64,000 nt of DNA from Heterodera schachtii (Eukaryota > Nematoda > Chromadorea > Rhabditida > Heteroderidae). Below, piece by piece: positions 34,294-44,553 of this stretch. The DNA lies in the NCBI GenBank assembly GCA_023374025.1, contig SIJG01000121.1:247454-311453 (forward strand), read 5' to 3'. Below the pieces are notes generated by a model. It was not told the DNA's origin. It ran no database searches and worked only from the letters and a program-made list of their open reading frames with translations. Both the position numbers and the translations under genes were made by a program. The stretch's first letter is position 1. Each line of letters begins with the position of its first letter.

Positions 34294-36103
34294 TCACTTT
34301 TTCTTACGCTTTCGGCTTGGCCCGGGATTCATTTCAAGAGGATCTTTTGCGTTAATTTGGCCCGATTCGGGTGGAGACAATGGCCTTAATGAAATGCAAT
34401 TTAAATGTGACGAGACCAGTAAAAAACAAAAACTGTTGCTACTCACCCAATGCAATCTTCACCAAGAATAAAGTTGACATTGTTCAAATTTTGATCCTCC
34501 CAGTGAACCGTCTCACCAATTTGGCATCGTTTAATTATCCAACGGTTGCCCCATTCGTTTTCGCCTTTCTCCAATGTCAGTTTTTCGTTGCTCCGTCGTT
34601 CGTTCATCATGTACAATTCGAATTATGAAGACGGCCGAAGAAGTGATGGAACTGAGAAATGCCTAAATAATTGGGTACTTATGTCGTTTACAGCCCATAA
34701 AAAAAAATTTTTTTAAATCAATTTATAAACATTTCTAAGGGGTTTTCGGGGTAGCTGATCACGAATCTGCCATTCATTTGCACTAATTTCGAACCCCGAA
34801 CCCGAATTCGAACAAATACTGCCAATGGCCCACACTTTTTTGAAAGAAAAATTTTGTTCAATAAAGTCTTGAAAACTTGTTTTGGGGGGTTTTCTGGGTC
34901 GCTGTTCACTAATCTGACATTCATATTGAGCAATTTCTACCCCGCAATCGAACTCGAACAAAAATTTGAAAGTTCAAATTTTTTAATTTCGCTTTTTATG
35001 TTCGTACGTGTACAGAATTATCATGTTTTGGTCGAAATGGATGTCTGATTCGTGATCAGCGACCCCGAAAACCCCCTAGAAATGTTTATAAATTGATTTA
35101 AAATTTGTTTTTTTTTATGGGCTGTAAACGACATAAGTACCAATAATTGGAAATGAAAGGCAAATAGCAATTAATTCAAATATTTTATTGAAATATTGCC
35201 ACACCTTTTTGAAATTGTTGACCCATCCATTGGTTTCTGACGTATAATCATCACGAAATTGTTTCGGCTGCCCCTTTTTTGTCGAAATTTGCAACCATTT
35301 GGACAATGCTTGGCCAGAAGTTACATTTGGCCCATCATCCAATGGCAACAAGCAACAAATAATCGGAATGGATTGAATCCAATTGATTGCAATCGGTGAA
35401 AATTGTCGGTGAAATGTGACGACGCAAATCGTCCAAATGATGGCCAGTGTCGGTCAAATGGCAAATGTTTGGCGCAAAAATGGGCCAAATTTCATGAGCA
35501 AAAAAAATTCCAAATTGACTGGACGCTGCCGTTGTTGTCATGATGCAAATCATCCAAATCCATATTGGTGCCTTTGTCAAAAATTTGCCGGTTTGAACGA
35601 ATAAATTCGATGACCGAATGGTCAATGTACCTGAAAGGGAAGCATTTAGCTATATCATTTATTAATTATTTGATTTACTCGATTTGAAGGTTGTTAAAGC
35701 GGATTTTGATGGGCAACGGATTGCTCTTCGTAACTACACATGAAGTTTTGTTCCATTCTTGGCAATTCTGATTTGTCTCGAAATTATCAATTCTGATTGG
35801 CCATCGAAATGTTTGTCCACCAACGAATTGAAACGTGGCGAAAGAAGTGCCATTTTGAGGCCGAGTTGAGCATAGTAAAAAAAATAGAAGAATGTCCATG
35901 CAAACATCGTTGCAAACCCAACTGAAATACATTGAATTTGAAATTTCCTTACCGTCGGCTCCGTTTTCATTGCCACGCGGAGACTTCGCCGATTTCCAAA
36001 TGTCACAAATGAACCCAACGGTTTCTGTTGATTTGTATCAGTTGCAGAAATAGGGCGGTTATTGGCGGAGGAAAGTTTTTTTTTTTTCGGCAGGCGGTGC
36101 CAT
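34294..36103 (-). pseudogene. F-box-like family pseudogene D
   Basis: Exon 1 36103-35953 (starts ATG GCA), exon 2 35921-35679, exon 3 35630-35205, exon 4 34662-34447, exon 5 34384-34294. Breaks: a frameshift in the A run of exon 1; shifts in exon 2; an extra T in a T run near 35510 and another indel near 35345 in exon 3; and a deletion of about 30 bases before MMNERRSNEKLTLEK in exon 4. Motifs still legible: YIDHSVIEFIRSNRQIFDKG, DDGPNVTSGQALSKWL, WIIKRCQIGETVHWED. The tail matches gene E (PLSPPESGQINAKDPLEMNP, GPSRKRKKK). Intron 3 carries the MITE at 34674-35141. The retrotransposon at 36177 landed 74 bases upstream of its start. Confidence 0.8.
34674..35141. mobile_element. GGTACTT-type foldback MITE in intron 3 of D
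   Basis: Ends GGTACTTATGTCGTTTACAG and CTGTAAACGACATAAGTACC are exact inverted repeats of at least 26 bases, flanked by AATAATTG at 34666-34673 and 35142-35149. The inner sequence repeats GGGGTTTTCGGGG, GCTGATCACGAATCTG and CCCGAACCCGAATTCGAAC. It lies a few bases before the exon 4 acceptor. Relatives: 44907, 54881-55305, 58262-58738, 60203-61041, and short pieces at 10550-11000 and 52130-52215. Confidence 0.9.
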
Positions 36104-36176
36104 TAAAAAAATAATAATTTAGCCTAAAATAAGGAAAATTTTTGAAAAAATTTGCTTAAAACTAAGCGTAGCATGC

Positions 36177-36436
36177 TGTTCGGGAGACACCATTTGAATA
36201 TGAGTGGCATTATGTTTATTTAATTTCCCCTCCACACATTGACTGTTGACCCCTCATATATTTTTGCATAAATACCCCTCCTCCATCCTCCCTCTTTCAC
36301 TTCTTCTGTTCACTTTGTCATTTTTCTCCTCTTTCCTCTGTGACCCAATCCCAATCAATTTTCCCCTTTGTTCGCCTGTCCTTTATTTTGTTTGAATAAA
36401 TATTTTGGTTTATTCCTTGGACTTAGCGGCGTAACA
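36177..36436 (+). repeat. 5' LTR (260 bp)
   Basis: Starts TGTTCGGGAGACACC and ends GCGGCGTAACA (TG...CA). Holds a TATA-like GCATAAATA near 36267 and AATAAA at 36395-36400. Confidence 0.93.
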
Positions 36437-36439
36437 AAT

Positions 36440-36452
36440 TGGCGACGCCCGC
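36440..36452 (+). promoter_or_regulatory. primer binding site
   Basis: TGGCGACGCCCGC begins three bases after the LTR, the position and TGG start expected of a tRNA primer site. Which tRNA is used is not determined. Confidence 0.6.
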
Positions 36453-36539
36453 TCTGATTGGACTCATCTTTTTGGCTTCAAATTTGTAAGTTTGAAAGCC
36501 AATCGGCTATTCATTTTCAGTTTTGTCTTTTGGACATAT

Positions 36540-36720
36540 CTTCTGAAAAGCCGAGTCGGCATTCATTCTTCAACAAAGCCAGTCGGCTAGCAATTTCGTC
36601 AAACAAGCCAAGTCTGGCCAAATCTTCGACAAAGCCGAGACGGCAAAATCTTCAAATTCGTTAAGCCGAGCCGGCAAAGAAACGAATTCAAAACCGAGTC
36701 GGTTCATCATTCTTCGAAAA
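36540..36720 (+). repeat. palindromic leader repeats, about six copies
   Basis: AAGCCGAGTCGGCA-like units recur roughly every 30 bases (AAGCCGAGTCGGC, AGCCAGTCGGCT, AAGCCAAGTCTGGC, AAGCCGAGACGGC, AAGCCGAGCCGGC, AACCGAGTCGGT). Each core GCCGA-n-TCGGC is self-complementary and could form a short RNA stem in the leader. Confidence 0.7.
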
Positions 36721-36780
36721 GCCTCACAGCTAGGCGCTGCTGATATATTTGCTAGGTGCAAATCAGGCTTAATTTGAAAA

Positions 36781-39700
36781 ATGCCAGCACAGCAGGACCC
36801 AGCCATTGACCAGTTGGTCAGGTTGCTTGGTGAACAGCAACAAATCGCAAGGCAGCAAGCGGATCAAATCGCACAACTGCTCGCCAATAATGCGGTTGCT
36901 GCTGCACCTGCTGCCGTTCAACCTCAAAATGTTCACGACATAATTCCAGCGCTGCCGGACATCAATCCATTCGAGTGCTGCGATGATAAGAGCAAAGTCA
37001 CCGAATGGCTCGAGCGCTTCCAATTCGCTCTCGACTGCTCGGCGCCAAATGCGAAGGACTTGACGAAAGTCAAATGTCTAATGAACAAATTGAGTGAAGG
37101 CGCATTTTCGGAGTACAGCCGCTCTGTATTGCCGTCAGTGGTCACCGATTTTGGATTTGTCGACACAATCAAAAAGCTGCAAAAGCTTTTCAGTCGACCA
37201 CAATCAATTTTTGTCGACAGATATGAATGTTTGAAAGCCGAAAGAGGGAATGGTGAGGATTTCCGACAATTTGTGAACAGACATCGGAAATTGCTCCAAG
37301 AGTTCAAATTCGACATTTTGAACAAGGAACAATTCCACTGCCTCATGCTGCTGACTGCATTGAAGTCCCACAACGATTCTGCCTTGCGCCAGCGAATTTT
37401 GGCCAAGCTTACAGCAGACGGGGACAATGTCAAATATGACAACATTGTGGAAGAACTACAGGTTTACCTGTCCACAATCGCCGAGGCAAAAGTCATCGAA
37501 CAGCCAACCGGCACGAAGAACATCTTCGCAGTCAAAAAGTGGCATGGACGCAGCAAACCGCTTGAAAAATGCCATGATCAACCGAAAAATTCGACTGATC
37601 GATCATGTTGGCGTTGCGGTAAGACCCATTCTCCCAAATCGTGTCCGCACAGCAGTGTTGTCTGCAAAAAGTGCAACAAATCAGGACATTTGGAGAAGAT
37701 GTGCGAGAAGCACCAGGCCTGGGTCAAGAAAAATTTGGCAAAGAATGCCAACCATCGAAAACAAGCCAATTCTGTTAGGCTTGGAGGGTTGAAGATTAAC
37801 TTGGTTAATCAACCCAAACGCCTGATCGAAGCGCCCGTCAACGTCGATGGGAACGCAATCGAATTCGTGATGGACCCGGGTGCCGAAATCACGGTGCTAA
37901 ACAAGGAATCGCATCAATTGATTGGCACTCGGCTGAGCCCCTGCAGTGAGCAGGCTTTCTATCACGATGGATCCCAATGCCGGTTGTTTGGCAAGGGATC
38001 AGCAACATTTTCGATCGGAGGGCGTAAGACAAAAGGAACATTTTATGTATCCGATGAAGGATCATTAAACCTTTTGGGGATCGATATGCTCGATGCTTTG
38101 GGTCTTATGGACTCATTTCGGACGAATCTGACAGATGTTTTGAAGCTCAACAATGTCCAATTTTCGGAACAGGATTCGACTTTGGAAATTTTGAAAGAAA
38201 AATTTTCTCGACTGTTTGCCGATGGACTTGGCCGATGCGTGAAGGCAAAGGCCCGATTGGAGCTCAAACATGACGCCGTTCCTGTGTATTGCCGACCTCG
38301 TCCTGTGCCATACAACACCAAATTGGTGGTTGAGGCCGAATTGGACCGGCTTATGGAACTCGGAGTCATTCGTCCGGTGGAACACACTCGTTGGGCCGCA
38401 CCCATTGTTGTGGTCAAGAAGGCCAACGGTTCCACGCGCGTATGCGCCGACTTTTCAACTGGATTGAATAGTGCGCTTCTGCTGCATCAGCACCCATTAC
38501 CAGTGCCCGAGGACATTTTCGCGACACTGAATGGAGGACAAGTCTTCTCCCAGATCGATCTCAAAGATGCGTATTTGCAGATTGAATTGGATGACAATTC
38601 AAAGGAATTGTGTACCATCGCAACGCATCGTGGTAACTTTGAGTACCAACGACTTCCATTTGGGGTAAAGTCAGCCCCTGGAATTTTTCAATCCATTATG
38701 GATTCGATGTTGGCTGGCTGTAATTGCGCAATCGCATATTTGGACGATGTCATCGTGGTGAGCAGATCCGCCGATGAACATCAACAGCATTTGGCAAATG
38801 TTTTCCAACGAATGGAAAACTTTGGATTCCGGATCAAGCCAGAGAAGTGCTCCTTCTTCCAAAGCCAAATCAAGTATTTGGGCTTTATTGTCGACAAAGA
38901 CGGAAGAAGGCCGGACCCAGCGAAAATCCAAGCCATTGCTGAAATGCCAGTACCAACCAATGTTTCGGAATTGCGTTCGTTCCTTGGAATGATCAATCAT
39001 TATCAGCAATTCGTCAGAAACATGAGATTCATTCGACAACCAATGGATGAGTTGTTGAAGCAGGACGTGGCATGGAATTGGTCAAATGAGTGCCAGCAGG
39101 CCTTCAATAAGGTCATCGCAATCCTGCAGTCAGACAAATTGCTGACGCATTACGACCCGGCTCGAGAAATCGTCGTTTCTGCCGATGCTTCTGAGCATGG
39201 CATTGGAGCCGTCATTTGTCATCGTTTTCCGGAAAGCAATTTGAAGGCCATCGCGCATGCGTCATGCTCGCTTACGCCCGCTGAAAAGAACTATTCCCAA
39301 ATTGAAAAAGAAGGATTAGCTCTGATCTACGCAGTAAAAAAGTTCCACAAATATCTGTTTGGACGCCATTTTACACAGCAAACGGATCACAAACCATTGT
39401 TGGCCATTTTTGGCAACAAAAAGGGAATAAAAGCATGCACGGCAAATCGATTGCAGCGTTGGGCCATCACTCTTTTGGGCTACGACTTCGACATTGAATA
39501 CAAAAGCACGTCAGAATTTGGGCATGCCGATGTTTTGTCGAGACTGATTGCGAAAACGCCATTCCCGGACGATGAAAGAATTGTGGCAAGTATTAGCACT
39601 GCTGGAAATTTTGTGCTAAATGCCATTGAAAAAGGGCTTCCGATTGTCAATGAAGATCTGATCAGAGCCGCTGATCAGGATCAGACAATCCAACAGGTCA

Positions 39701-40980
39701 AAAAGTTCGTCAAAACTCAATGGCCCAACAAAAAGGCAATTTCGGACGAACTTCTGCCGTTCCACCGCAGGCGCGCGGCATTGACAATCGAAAATGATTG
39801 TTTGTTATTTTCCGAACGAGTCGTGGTCCCTGCCTCGCTGCAAAATGAGGTGTTGCAACTCTTGCACAAAGGGCACCCCGGAATTAAACGAATGAAAAGC
39901 CTCGTGCGCCAATATGTTTATTGGCCTGGAATGGACGAGCACATCGAAACCATGGTAAAGTCTTGCCAACCGTGCGCTGCCGAAGCAAAAGCACCAGTGA
40001 AGACCGAACTTCACTCTTGGCCGAAAACGGATGGTCCATGGAAACGGATCCATATGGACTATGCCGGACCGTTCTTCGGAAAGATGTTCCTGATCATCGT
40101 GGACTCCTTCTCGAAGTGGCCCGAAGTTTTCGAGATGCGCTCGTCCGGAACAGCCGCAACAATTGAAAAGTTGCGTGGCCTTTGCACAACTTTTGGCTTG
40201 CCGGAGACTTTGGTCACCGACAACGGCACCCAATTTTCGTCCAACGAATTCAAGCAATTCGTCACTCAAAACGGCATTACCCACCTGTTTTCGGCGCCTT
40301 ACAATCCCATGTCGAATGGGCAGGCTGAACGCTTTGTCGACACGTTCAAACGAACGTCCCGAAAATTAAAAGGGGAGGGAATTGCCAATGCTTTGGAAAC
40401 ATTTTTGGTCACGTACAGGACTACGCCAAGCGAGTCGCTAAATGGCAAAAGTCCGGCCGAAATGTTCCTCCAGCGCAAAATTCGGACAACTTTGGATCTT
40501 CTAATGCCAAAACCGAAACAGCCGATCGTCCGTGACGAAGCAATGGAAAAGAACTTCAACCGACGCTTTGGAGCAAAACCGAGATTTTTCTCAGTTGGAG
40601 ACAAGGTTTATGCTCGACATCGGCTGTCCCAACAATGGAAAGCTGGACACGTCACGACTTCGAAAGGAGTGATGTACGACGTGGAATTCCCAAACGGAAC
40701 AACATCCCGTTTCCACGCGAATCAGCTGATCAAGAGGGACACCAACCAAATGGACATTGATCCATTGACTGTGTTGAATGAAGATTTTGGTTTGCCAAAC
40801 GTGGCACAACAACCAGATCAGCGCCCAATCGAGGCCGTGGTTGTACCAAATATTGTAGACAATGCTGAGCCAGCAAATGATCCACCGCCCGCCGAACATC
40901 AGCAAATTTCGCCGAATCGTCCTCGACGACAGTACCCGAAGCGGAACCGCCGTCCGCCCGATCGCTACTCACCGAAGTGA
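36781..40980 (+). CDS. gag-pol: Gag-Pol polyprotein of Ty3/gypsy element
   Basis: One frame of 1,399 codons. Gag region to about residue 270, then two zinc knuckles: C276-x2-C279-x3-H283-x4-C288 and C295-x2-C298-x4-H303-x4-C308. Protease motif near residue 365 reads D-P-G, not D-S/T-G. Reverse transcriptase: D593 in FSQIDLKDAYLQ and the YLDD box 653-656. RNase H: D802 (SADASEHG), E844, D869 (QQTDHKPLL). Integrase: H1029/H1032, C1062 and C1065 zinc site, then D1093, D1147 (TDNGTQF) and E1183 (NGQAERF), a D-x35-E spacing. The C-terminus is proline- and arginine-rich and ends YSPK before TGA. The element copies its RNA in virus-like particles and integrates the DNA. All catalytic residues except the odd protease motif look intact. 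The start is the first ATG after the leader. Confidence 0.95.
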   Translation: MPAQQDPAIDQLVRLLGEQQQIARQQADQIAQLLANNAVAAAPAAVQPQNVHDIIPALPDINPFECCDDKSKVTEWLERFQFALDCSAPNAKDLTKVKCLMNKLSEGAFSEYSRSVLPSVVTDFGFVDTIKKLQKLFSRPQSIFVDRYECLKAERGNGEDFRQFVNRHRKLLQEFKFDILNKEQFHCLMLLTALKSHNDSALRQRILAKLTADGDNVKYDNIVEELQVYLSTIAEAKVIEQPTGTKNIFAVKKWHGRSKPLEKCHDQPKNSTDRSCWRCGKTHSPKSCPHSSVVCKKCNKSGHLEKMCEKHQAWVKKNLAKNANHRKQANSVRLGGLKINLVNQPKRLIEAPVNVDGNAIEFVMDPGAEITVLNKESHQLIGTRLSPCSEQAFYHDGSQCRLFGKGSATFSIGGRKTKGTFYVSDEGSLNLLGIDMLDALGLMDSFRTNLTDVLKLNNVQFSEQDSTLEILKEKFSRLFADGLGRCVKAKARLELKHDAVPVYCRPRPVPYNTKLVVEAELDRLMELGVIRPVEHTRWAAPIVVVKKANGSTRVCADFSTGLNSALLLHQHPLPVPEDIFATLNGGQVFSQIDLKDAYLQIELDDNSKELCTIATHRGNFEYQRLPFGVKSAPGIFQSIMDSMLAGCNCAIAYLDDVIVVSRSADEHQQHLANVFQRMENFGFRIKPEKCSFFQSQIKYLGFIVDKDGRRPDPAKIQAIAEMPVPTNVSELRSFLGMINHYQQFVRNMRFIRQPMDELLKQDVAWNWSNECQQAFNKVIAILQSDKLLTHYDPAREIVVSADASEHGIGAVICHRFPESNLKAIAHASCSLTPAEKNYSQIEKEGLALIYAVKKFHKYLFGRHFTQQTDHKPLLAIFGNKKGIKACTANRLQRWAITLLGYDFDIEYKSTSEFGHADVLSRLIAKTPFPDDERIVASISTAGNFVLNAIEKGLPIVNEDLIRAADQDQTIQQVKKFVKTQWPNKKAISDELLPFHRRRAALTIENDCLLFSERVVVPASLQNEVLQLLHKGHPGIKRMKSLVRQYVYWPGMDEHIETMVKSCQPCAAEAKAPVKTELHSWPKTDGPWKRIHMDYAGPFFGKMFLIIVDSFSKWPEVFEMRSSGTAATIEKLRGLCTTFGLPETLVTDNGTQFSSNEFKQFVTQNGITHLFSAPYNPMSNGQAERFVDTFKRTSRKLKGEGIANALETFLVTYRTTPSESLNGKSPAEMFLQRKIRTTLDLLMPKPKQPIVRDEAMEKNFNRRFGAKPRFFSVGDKVYARHRLSQQWKAGHVTTSKGVMYDVEFPNGTTSRFHANQLIKRDTNQMDIDPLTVLNEDFGLPNVAQQPDQRPIEAVVVPNIVDNAEPANDPPPAEHQQISPNRPRRQYPKRNRRPPDRYSPK

Positions 40981-41025
40981 TCTGAGGACCGATGCACGCT
41001 GATCAGAAGGATGGATGACTCTTTT

Positions 41026-41036
41026 AAAAGGGGAGG
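41026..41036 (+). promoter_or_regulatory. polypurine tract
   Basis: AAAAGGGGAGG lies directly before the LTR at 41037, where plus-strand DNA synthesis is primed; the same tract recurs before the LTR at 41425. Confidence 0.8.
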
Positions 41037-41290
41037 TGTTCGGGAGACACCATTTGAATATGAGTGGCATTATGTTTATTTAATTTCCCCTCCACACATT
41101 GACTGTTGACCCCTCATATATTTTTGCATAAATACCCCTCCTCCATCCTCCCTCTTTCACTTCTTCTGTTCACTTTGTCATTTTTCTCCTCTTTCCTCTG
41201 TGACCCAATCCCAATCAATTTTCCCCTTTGTTCGCCTGTCCTTTATTTTGTTTGAATAAATATTTTGGTTTATTCCTTGGACTTAGCGGC
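41037..41290 (+). repeat. inner 3' LTR, lacking its last six bases
   Basis: Identical to the first 254 bases of the 5' LTR, then passes straight into a second copy of the pol tail without the terminal GTAACA. Confidence 0.93.
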
Positions 41291-41678
41291 CAAATTTCGC
41301 CGAATCGTCCTCGACGACAGTACCCGAAGCGGAACCGCCGTCCGCCCGATCGCTACTCACCGAAGTGATCTGAGGACCGATGCACGCTGATCAGAAGGAT
41401 GGATGACTCTTTTAAAAGGGGAGGTGTTCGGGAGACACCATTTGAATATGAGTGGCATTATGTTTATTTAATTTCCCTCCACACATTGACTGTTGACCCC
41501 TCATATATTTTTGCATAAATACCCCTCCTCCATCCTCCCTCTTTCACTTCTTCTGTTCACTTTGTCATTTTTCTCCTCTTTCCTCTGTGACCCAATCCCA
41601 ATCAATTTTCCCCTTTGTTCGCCTGTCCTTTATTTTGTTTGAATAAATATTTTGGTTTATTCCTTGGACTTAGCGGCG
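41291..41678 (+). repeat. 388-bp tandem duplication of pol tail plus LTR
   Basis: CAAATTTCGCCGAATCGTCC and onward at 40903-41290 is repeated from 41291, covering the last 78 bases of pol, the tract and the LTR. Only one base differs in the LTR part (a C missing near 41477). Confidence 0.9.
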
Positions 41679-41683
41679 TAACA
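41425..41683 (+). repeat. outer 3' LTR (259 bp)
   Basis: Complete LTR ending GTAACA, followed by target duplication CATGC; this is the true right end of the insertion. Confidence 0.93.
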
Positions 41684-41688
41684 CATGC

Positions 41689-42532
41689 AGTTGTGTTTCA
41701 TCCTCATTTATAAATTCATGTGAAGTCAAAATTCCAGCACGCGCGCTTAAATGATGGAAAATTTGAATGGTTTTTGAACCCCCCCCCCACTTCTATTTTT
41801 GTTCGACCTCTCTCTATATGCCTAGGCACTTTAGGCACAAAAACCCCGAAAAAATGGAGTCCCTAATGATTAGAGGTTATTAAAGATTGATTGCAACTAA
41901 TTTTAGGCGGTTTTTTTGCGGGCCCAATTCTATACATATAGTACAACCCAAAATTGCTCAAAAACAGTCGGAATCAATTAAAGACGGCACAAACGAAGAG
42001 AAAAATGAAAATTTGGGGCGCGCTTGCCATTATTTCATAAAGTGTCCATTTTCAATAACAATTCAGTTTTTCATTGCCAAAAATAAAGGAAAAATATTTA
42101 TCTTTTTAAAAAAATTAGAATTTATGCCAAAATATCCAAAAAATGGAAAATTTTCAATATTTTTAACTCAATTTTCTTCAATTTTCATACCATATTTAGC
42201 TGTTTCCTAAATTTTTAGCTTAAATTAAACTGAATGGAACATATTTTGCGCTTTTATATGCATATTTTTGGATTCCCTAATTATAAATCAAATCAGAAAT
42301 GAGTCCATCCGAATCCGATGACTAAGTCTAAGCTAAAGGAAAACTTTTTATTCAAAAAACTGACAGACGGAGAAATGTCTAAAAATTATTTAATTTATAT
42401 ATTTCACCATTTTTTGGTTGTTTGTATTTTTGCTCTCTCATTTTTTTCTTCTCTTTTAGCTTACACTGAATAGGTATTCTTTGTTACACCAACCAATTTT
42501 GAAAACGGCAAATTGTGTTAATTGCCGCAAAA
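41689..42532. other. intergenic, no gene
   Basis: AT-rich. A plus-strand open stretch at 41887-42210 is Phe/Lys/Ile-rich and looks like chance. Presumably contains the promoter of gene E. Confidence 0.35.
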
Positions 42533-44553
42533 ATGAACCGACGGTAAAGAATTTTTAGATAAACAAAGTTCTCATTCAATTAATTTTCTCGCATTTCAGT
42601 TGGGTGTGCACTGATGTTTGGATGGACATTTTGCCCAATTTTATTCGTCCTCAACTCGGCCTCAAATTGGCGCTTCTTTCGCCTCGTTTCGATGTTTTGG
42701 TGGACGCGCATTTCGATGGCAAAAACGAATTGACAATTTGGAATGAAATTTCATTTAAACAGATGGGAACAAAAGCAAAATTGTCTGTATGGATTGGCCG
42801 CAAATATATGCCATTTCCATTGCCTTTGCATCCGTTGCCCAACAAAATTCGCTTTAATTACCTTCGGATTGAGTAAATCAAATTCAAAAGCATTGATTAA
42901 TAGGGCTGTGACTTTTAGGTTTTAACTATTTTTTTTGCTCAATTGTTTTGAAGAATGGAGCTCAAAAAACGCATTTCTGCGTTGAAATTTTTCGATTCTG
43001 ATGTCATTATTGGTCACTAGAAATCACTATTTTGGCGTTTCGTCACTAAAATAGTGAAAAGTCACTATTTTGGCATTTTGTCACTATTTTTTCACTTTTT
43101 TGGCATTTTTTGGAAAATTCCTTAACAAAAATGCAATAAAAACGAAAAATACACCCCTAAGAATCGACCTAAAATTTTTTTTCAAAAAGGCACCCCTAAG
43201 AATCGACCTAAAAATTTTTTCAAAAAATACCACTAAGAATTGGAAAATTTTCATAAAAAATTTCCCCCAAATTTTTTTTCTTGGCAAAATTTTTGGTTTA
43301 AAAAATCAATTTTTGCTGAGAAAATATTAGAAAGGAAATGTACCTCATTTGCAACTGCAATCAGTGAATAAAAATTATTTTTGCTCAATTTTGGTTCTAA
43401 AAATTATGTCACTATTCGTCACTATTTTGGACTTTTTGTCACTATTTTGTCATTATTTTGGACTTTTTGTCACTATTTTGTCACTATTTTGGACTTTTTG
43501 TCACTATTTTGTCACTATTTTGGCATTTTTGCTCACTATTTTAGTTAACTATTTCGAGATTTTTGGTCACTAAAAGTCACAGCCCTATTGATTAACGATA
43601 AAATTCCCTTTTCAGGTACATTGACCATTCTGTCATCACTTTTCTCCGTACCAATCAGCAAATTTTTGACAAAGGCACCAAATTGAGTTGCAATGTTTAT
43701 TTCTCCGTTAATGCCAAGGAAGTCCAGCCAAATTGGGATGTTTTTGCCCGTGAAATTTGGCCAATTTTTGCACCAAACATTCGCCATTTTAATTTTACTT
43801 ATGGCAATACTCTTGAAAATTTGCGTCGTCTCATTTCGCCTACAATTCTCTCCAACCTCGACATTACTTCAATCTATTTGGATTGTTTGTTGCCCGATCC
43901 AATTGCTGATGATGGACCAAATGCAACTTCTGTCCAAGCATTGTCCAAATGGTTGCAAATTCCGACAAAAGATGGACAGCCAAAGCAATTGACTTGCTGT
44001 GGTGCTACGTCAAGGACCAATAAATTTGTCAATGATTTCAAAGAGGTGAGGCCATATTTTCGTAAAATCTTTTGGATTGATTGCCATTTGCTTTTCGTTT
44101 CCCATTTTATAGGCATTTCTCCGTGCCATCACCACTTCTTCGGCCAGCTACATAATTCGAATTAAATATCTTCAACCAACGCAAATTGGGCCATTTAAAT
44201 TGGTGAACGAACGGACCAACGAAATGCTGACTTTGAAGAAAAAAGAAAAGGATGATGCAAATATGGAGAAAGACGAAGAATATGAACAATATACTACTGA
44301 CGATTGGCTGTTGAAACGATGCAAAATTGGGAAGACAATTCAATGGGAGGACAAAAAGACGGACAATTTGAACAAAATCGCTTTTGAGCTTTATGGAAAT
44401 TGTATTGGGTGAATGACAACAGCTTTTGCTATAATAATCAATTTGAATTGACCTTAATTCAGGCCATTGTCTCCACCAAAAGCGGGCCAAATTAACGCAA
44501 AAGATACTCTTGAAATGAATCCCGGGCCCAGCGGACAGCGAAAGAAAAAGTGA
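42533..44553 (+). CDS. F-box-like family protein E, complete
   Basis: Exons 42533-42543, 42600-42872, 43616-44045, 44113-44408 and 44463-44553 join in phase to 366 codons plus TGA; all donors are GT, acceptors TTTCAG, TTTTCAG, TTTATAG and TTCAG. F-box-like N-terminus: MNRRWVCTDVWMDILPNF, RPQLGLKLALLSPRFDVLVD. Then YIDHSVITFLRTNQQIFDKG, NWDVFAREIWPIFAPNIRHF, LISPTILSNL, GPNATSVQALSKWLQIPTKD, FKLVNERTNEMLTL, WLLKRCKIGKTIQWED, and a basic tail MNPGPSGQRKKK. Known members are predicted SCF substrate receptors; the expansion in plant-parasitic cyst nematodes is established, individual functions are not. Intron 2 holds a 687-bp MITE. Best candidate in the window for an active copy. Confidence 0.82.
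42901..43587. mobile_element. hAT-type MITE in intron 2 of gene E
   Basis: Ends TAGGGCTGTGACTTTTAGG and CACTAAAAGTCACAGCCCTA, target duplication TTGATTAA (42893-42900, 43588-43595). Interior full of TCACTATTTTGGACTTTTTG repeats. Close relative of 26125-26727. Confidence 0.92.

Larger units (their letters stand above)
36177..41683 (+). mobile_element. Ty3/gypsy LTR retrotransposon, intact frame
   Basis: Flanked by the 5-bp duplication CATGC (36172-36176 and 41684-41688). The layout is 5' LTR, primer site, repeat-rich leader, one gag-pol frame, polypurine tract, LTR, duplicated 388-bp segment, LTR. The first 254 bases of the 5' LTR and of the copy at 41037 are identical, so the insertion is recent. 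Domain order protease, RT, RNase H, integrase places it in Ty3/gypsy; RT wording is closest to the Mag/K02A2.6-like type known from nematodes. There is no envelope frame. Confidence 0.95.

Noticed and set aside
36933..40604. Several minus-strand open frames of 80-170 codons inside gag-pol
   Set aside because: They are antisense shadows of the long, motif-rich plus-strand frame.
41887..42210. Plus-strand frame upstream of gene E
   Set aside because: AT-rich, low-complexity, no homologous copy in front of other family members.
43070..43573. Open frames rich in FVTILSLF repeats
   Set aside because: They lie in the MITE within intron 2 of gene E and follow its TCACTATTTT repeat.
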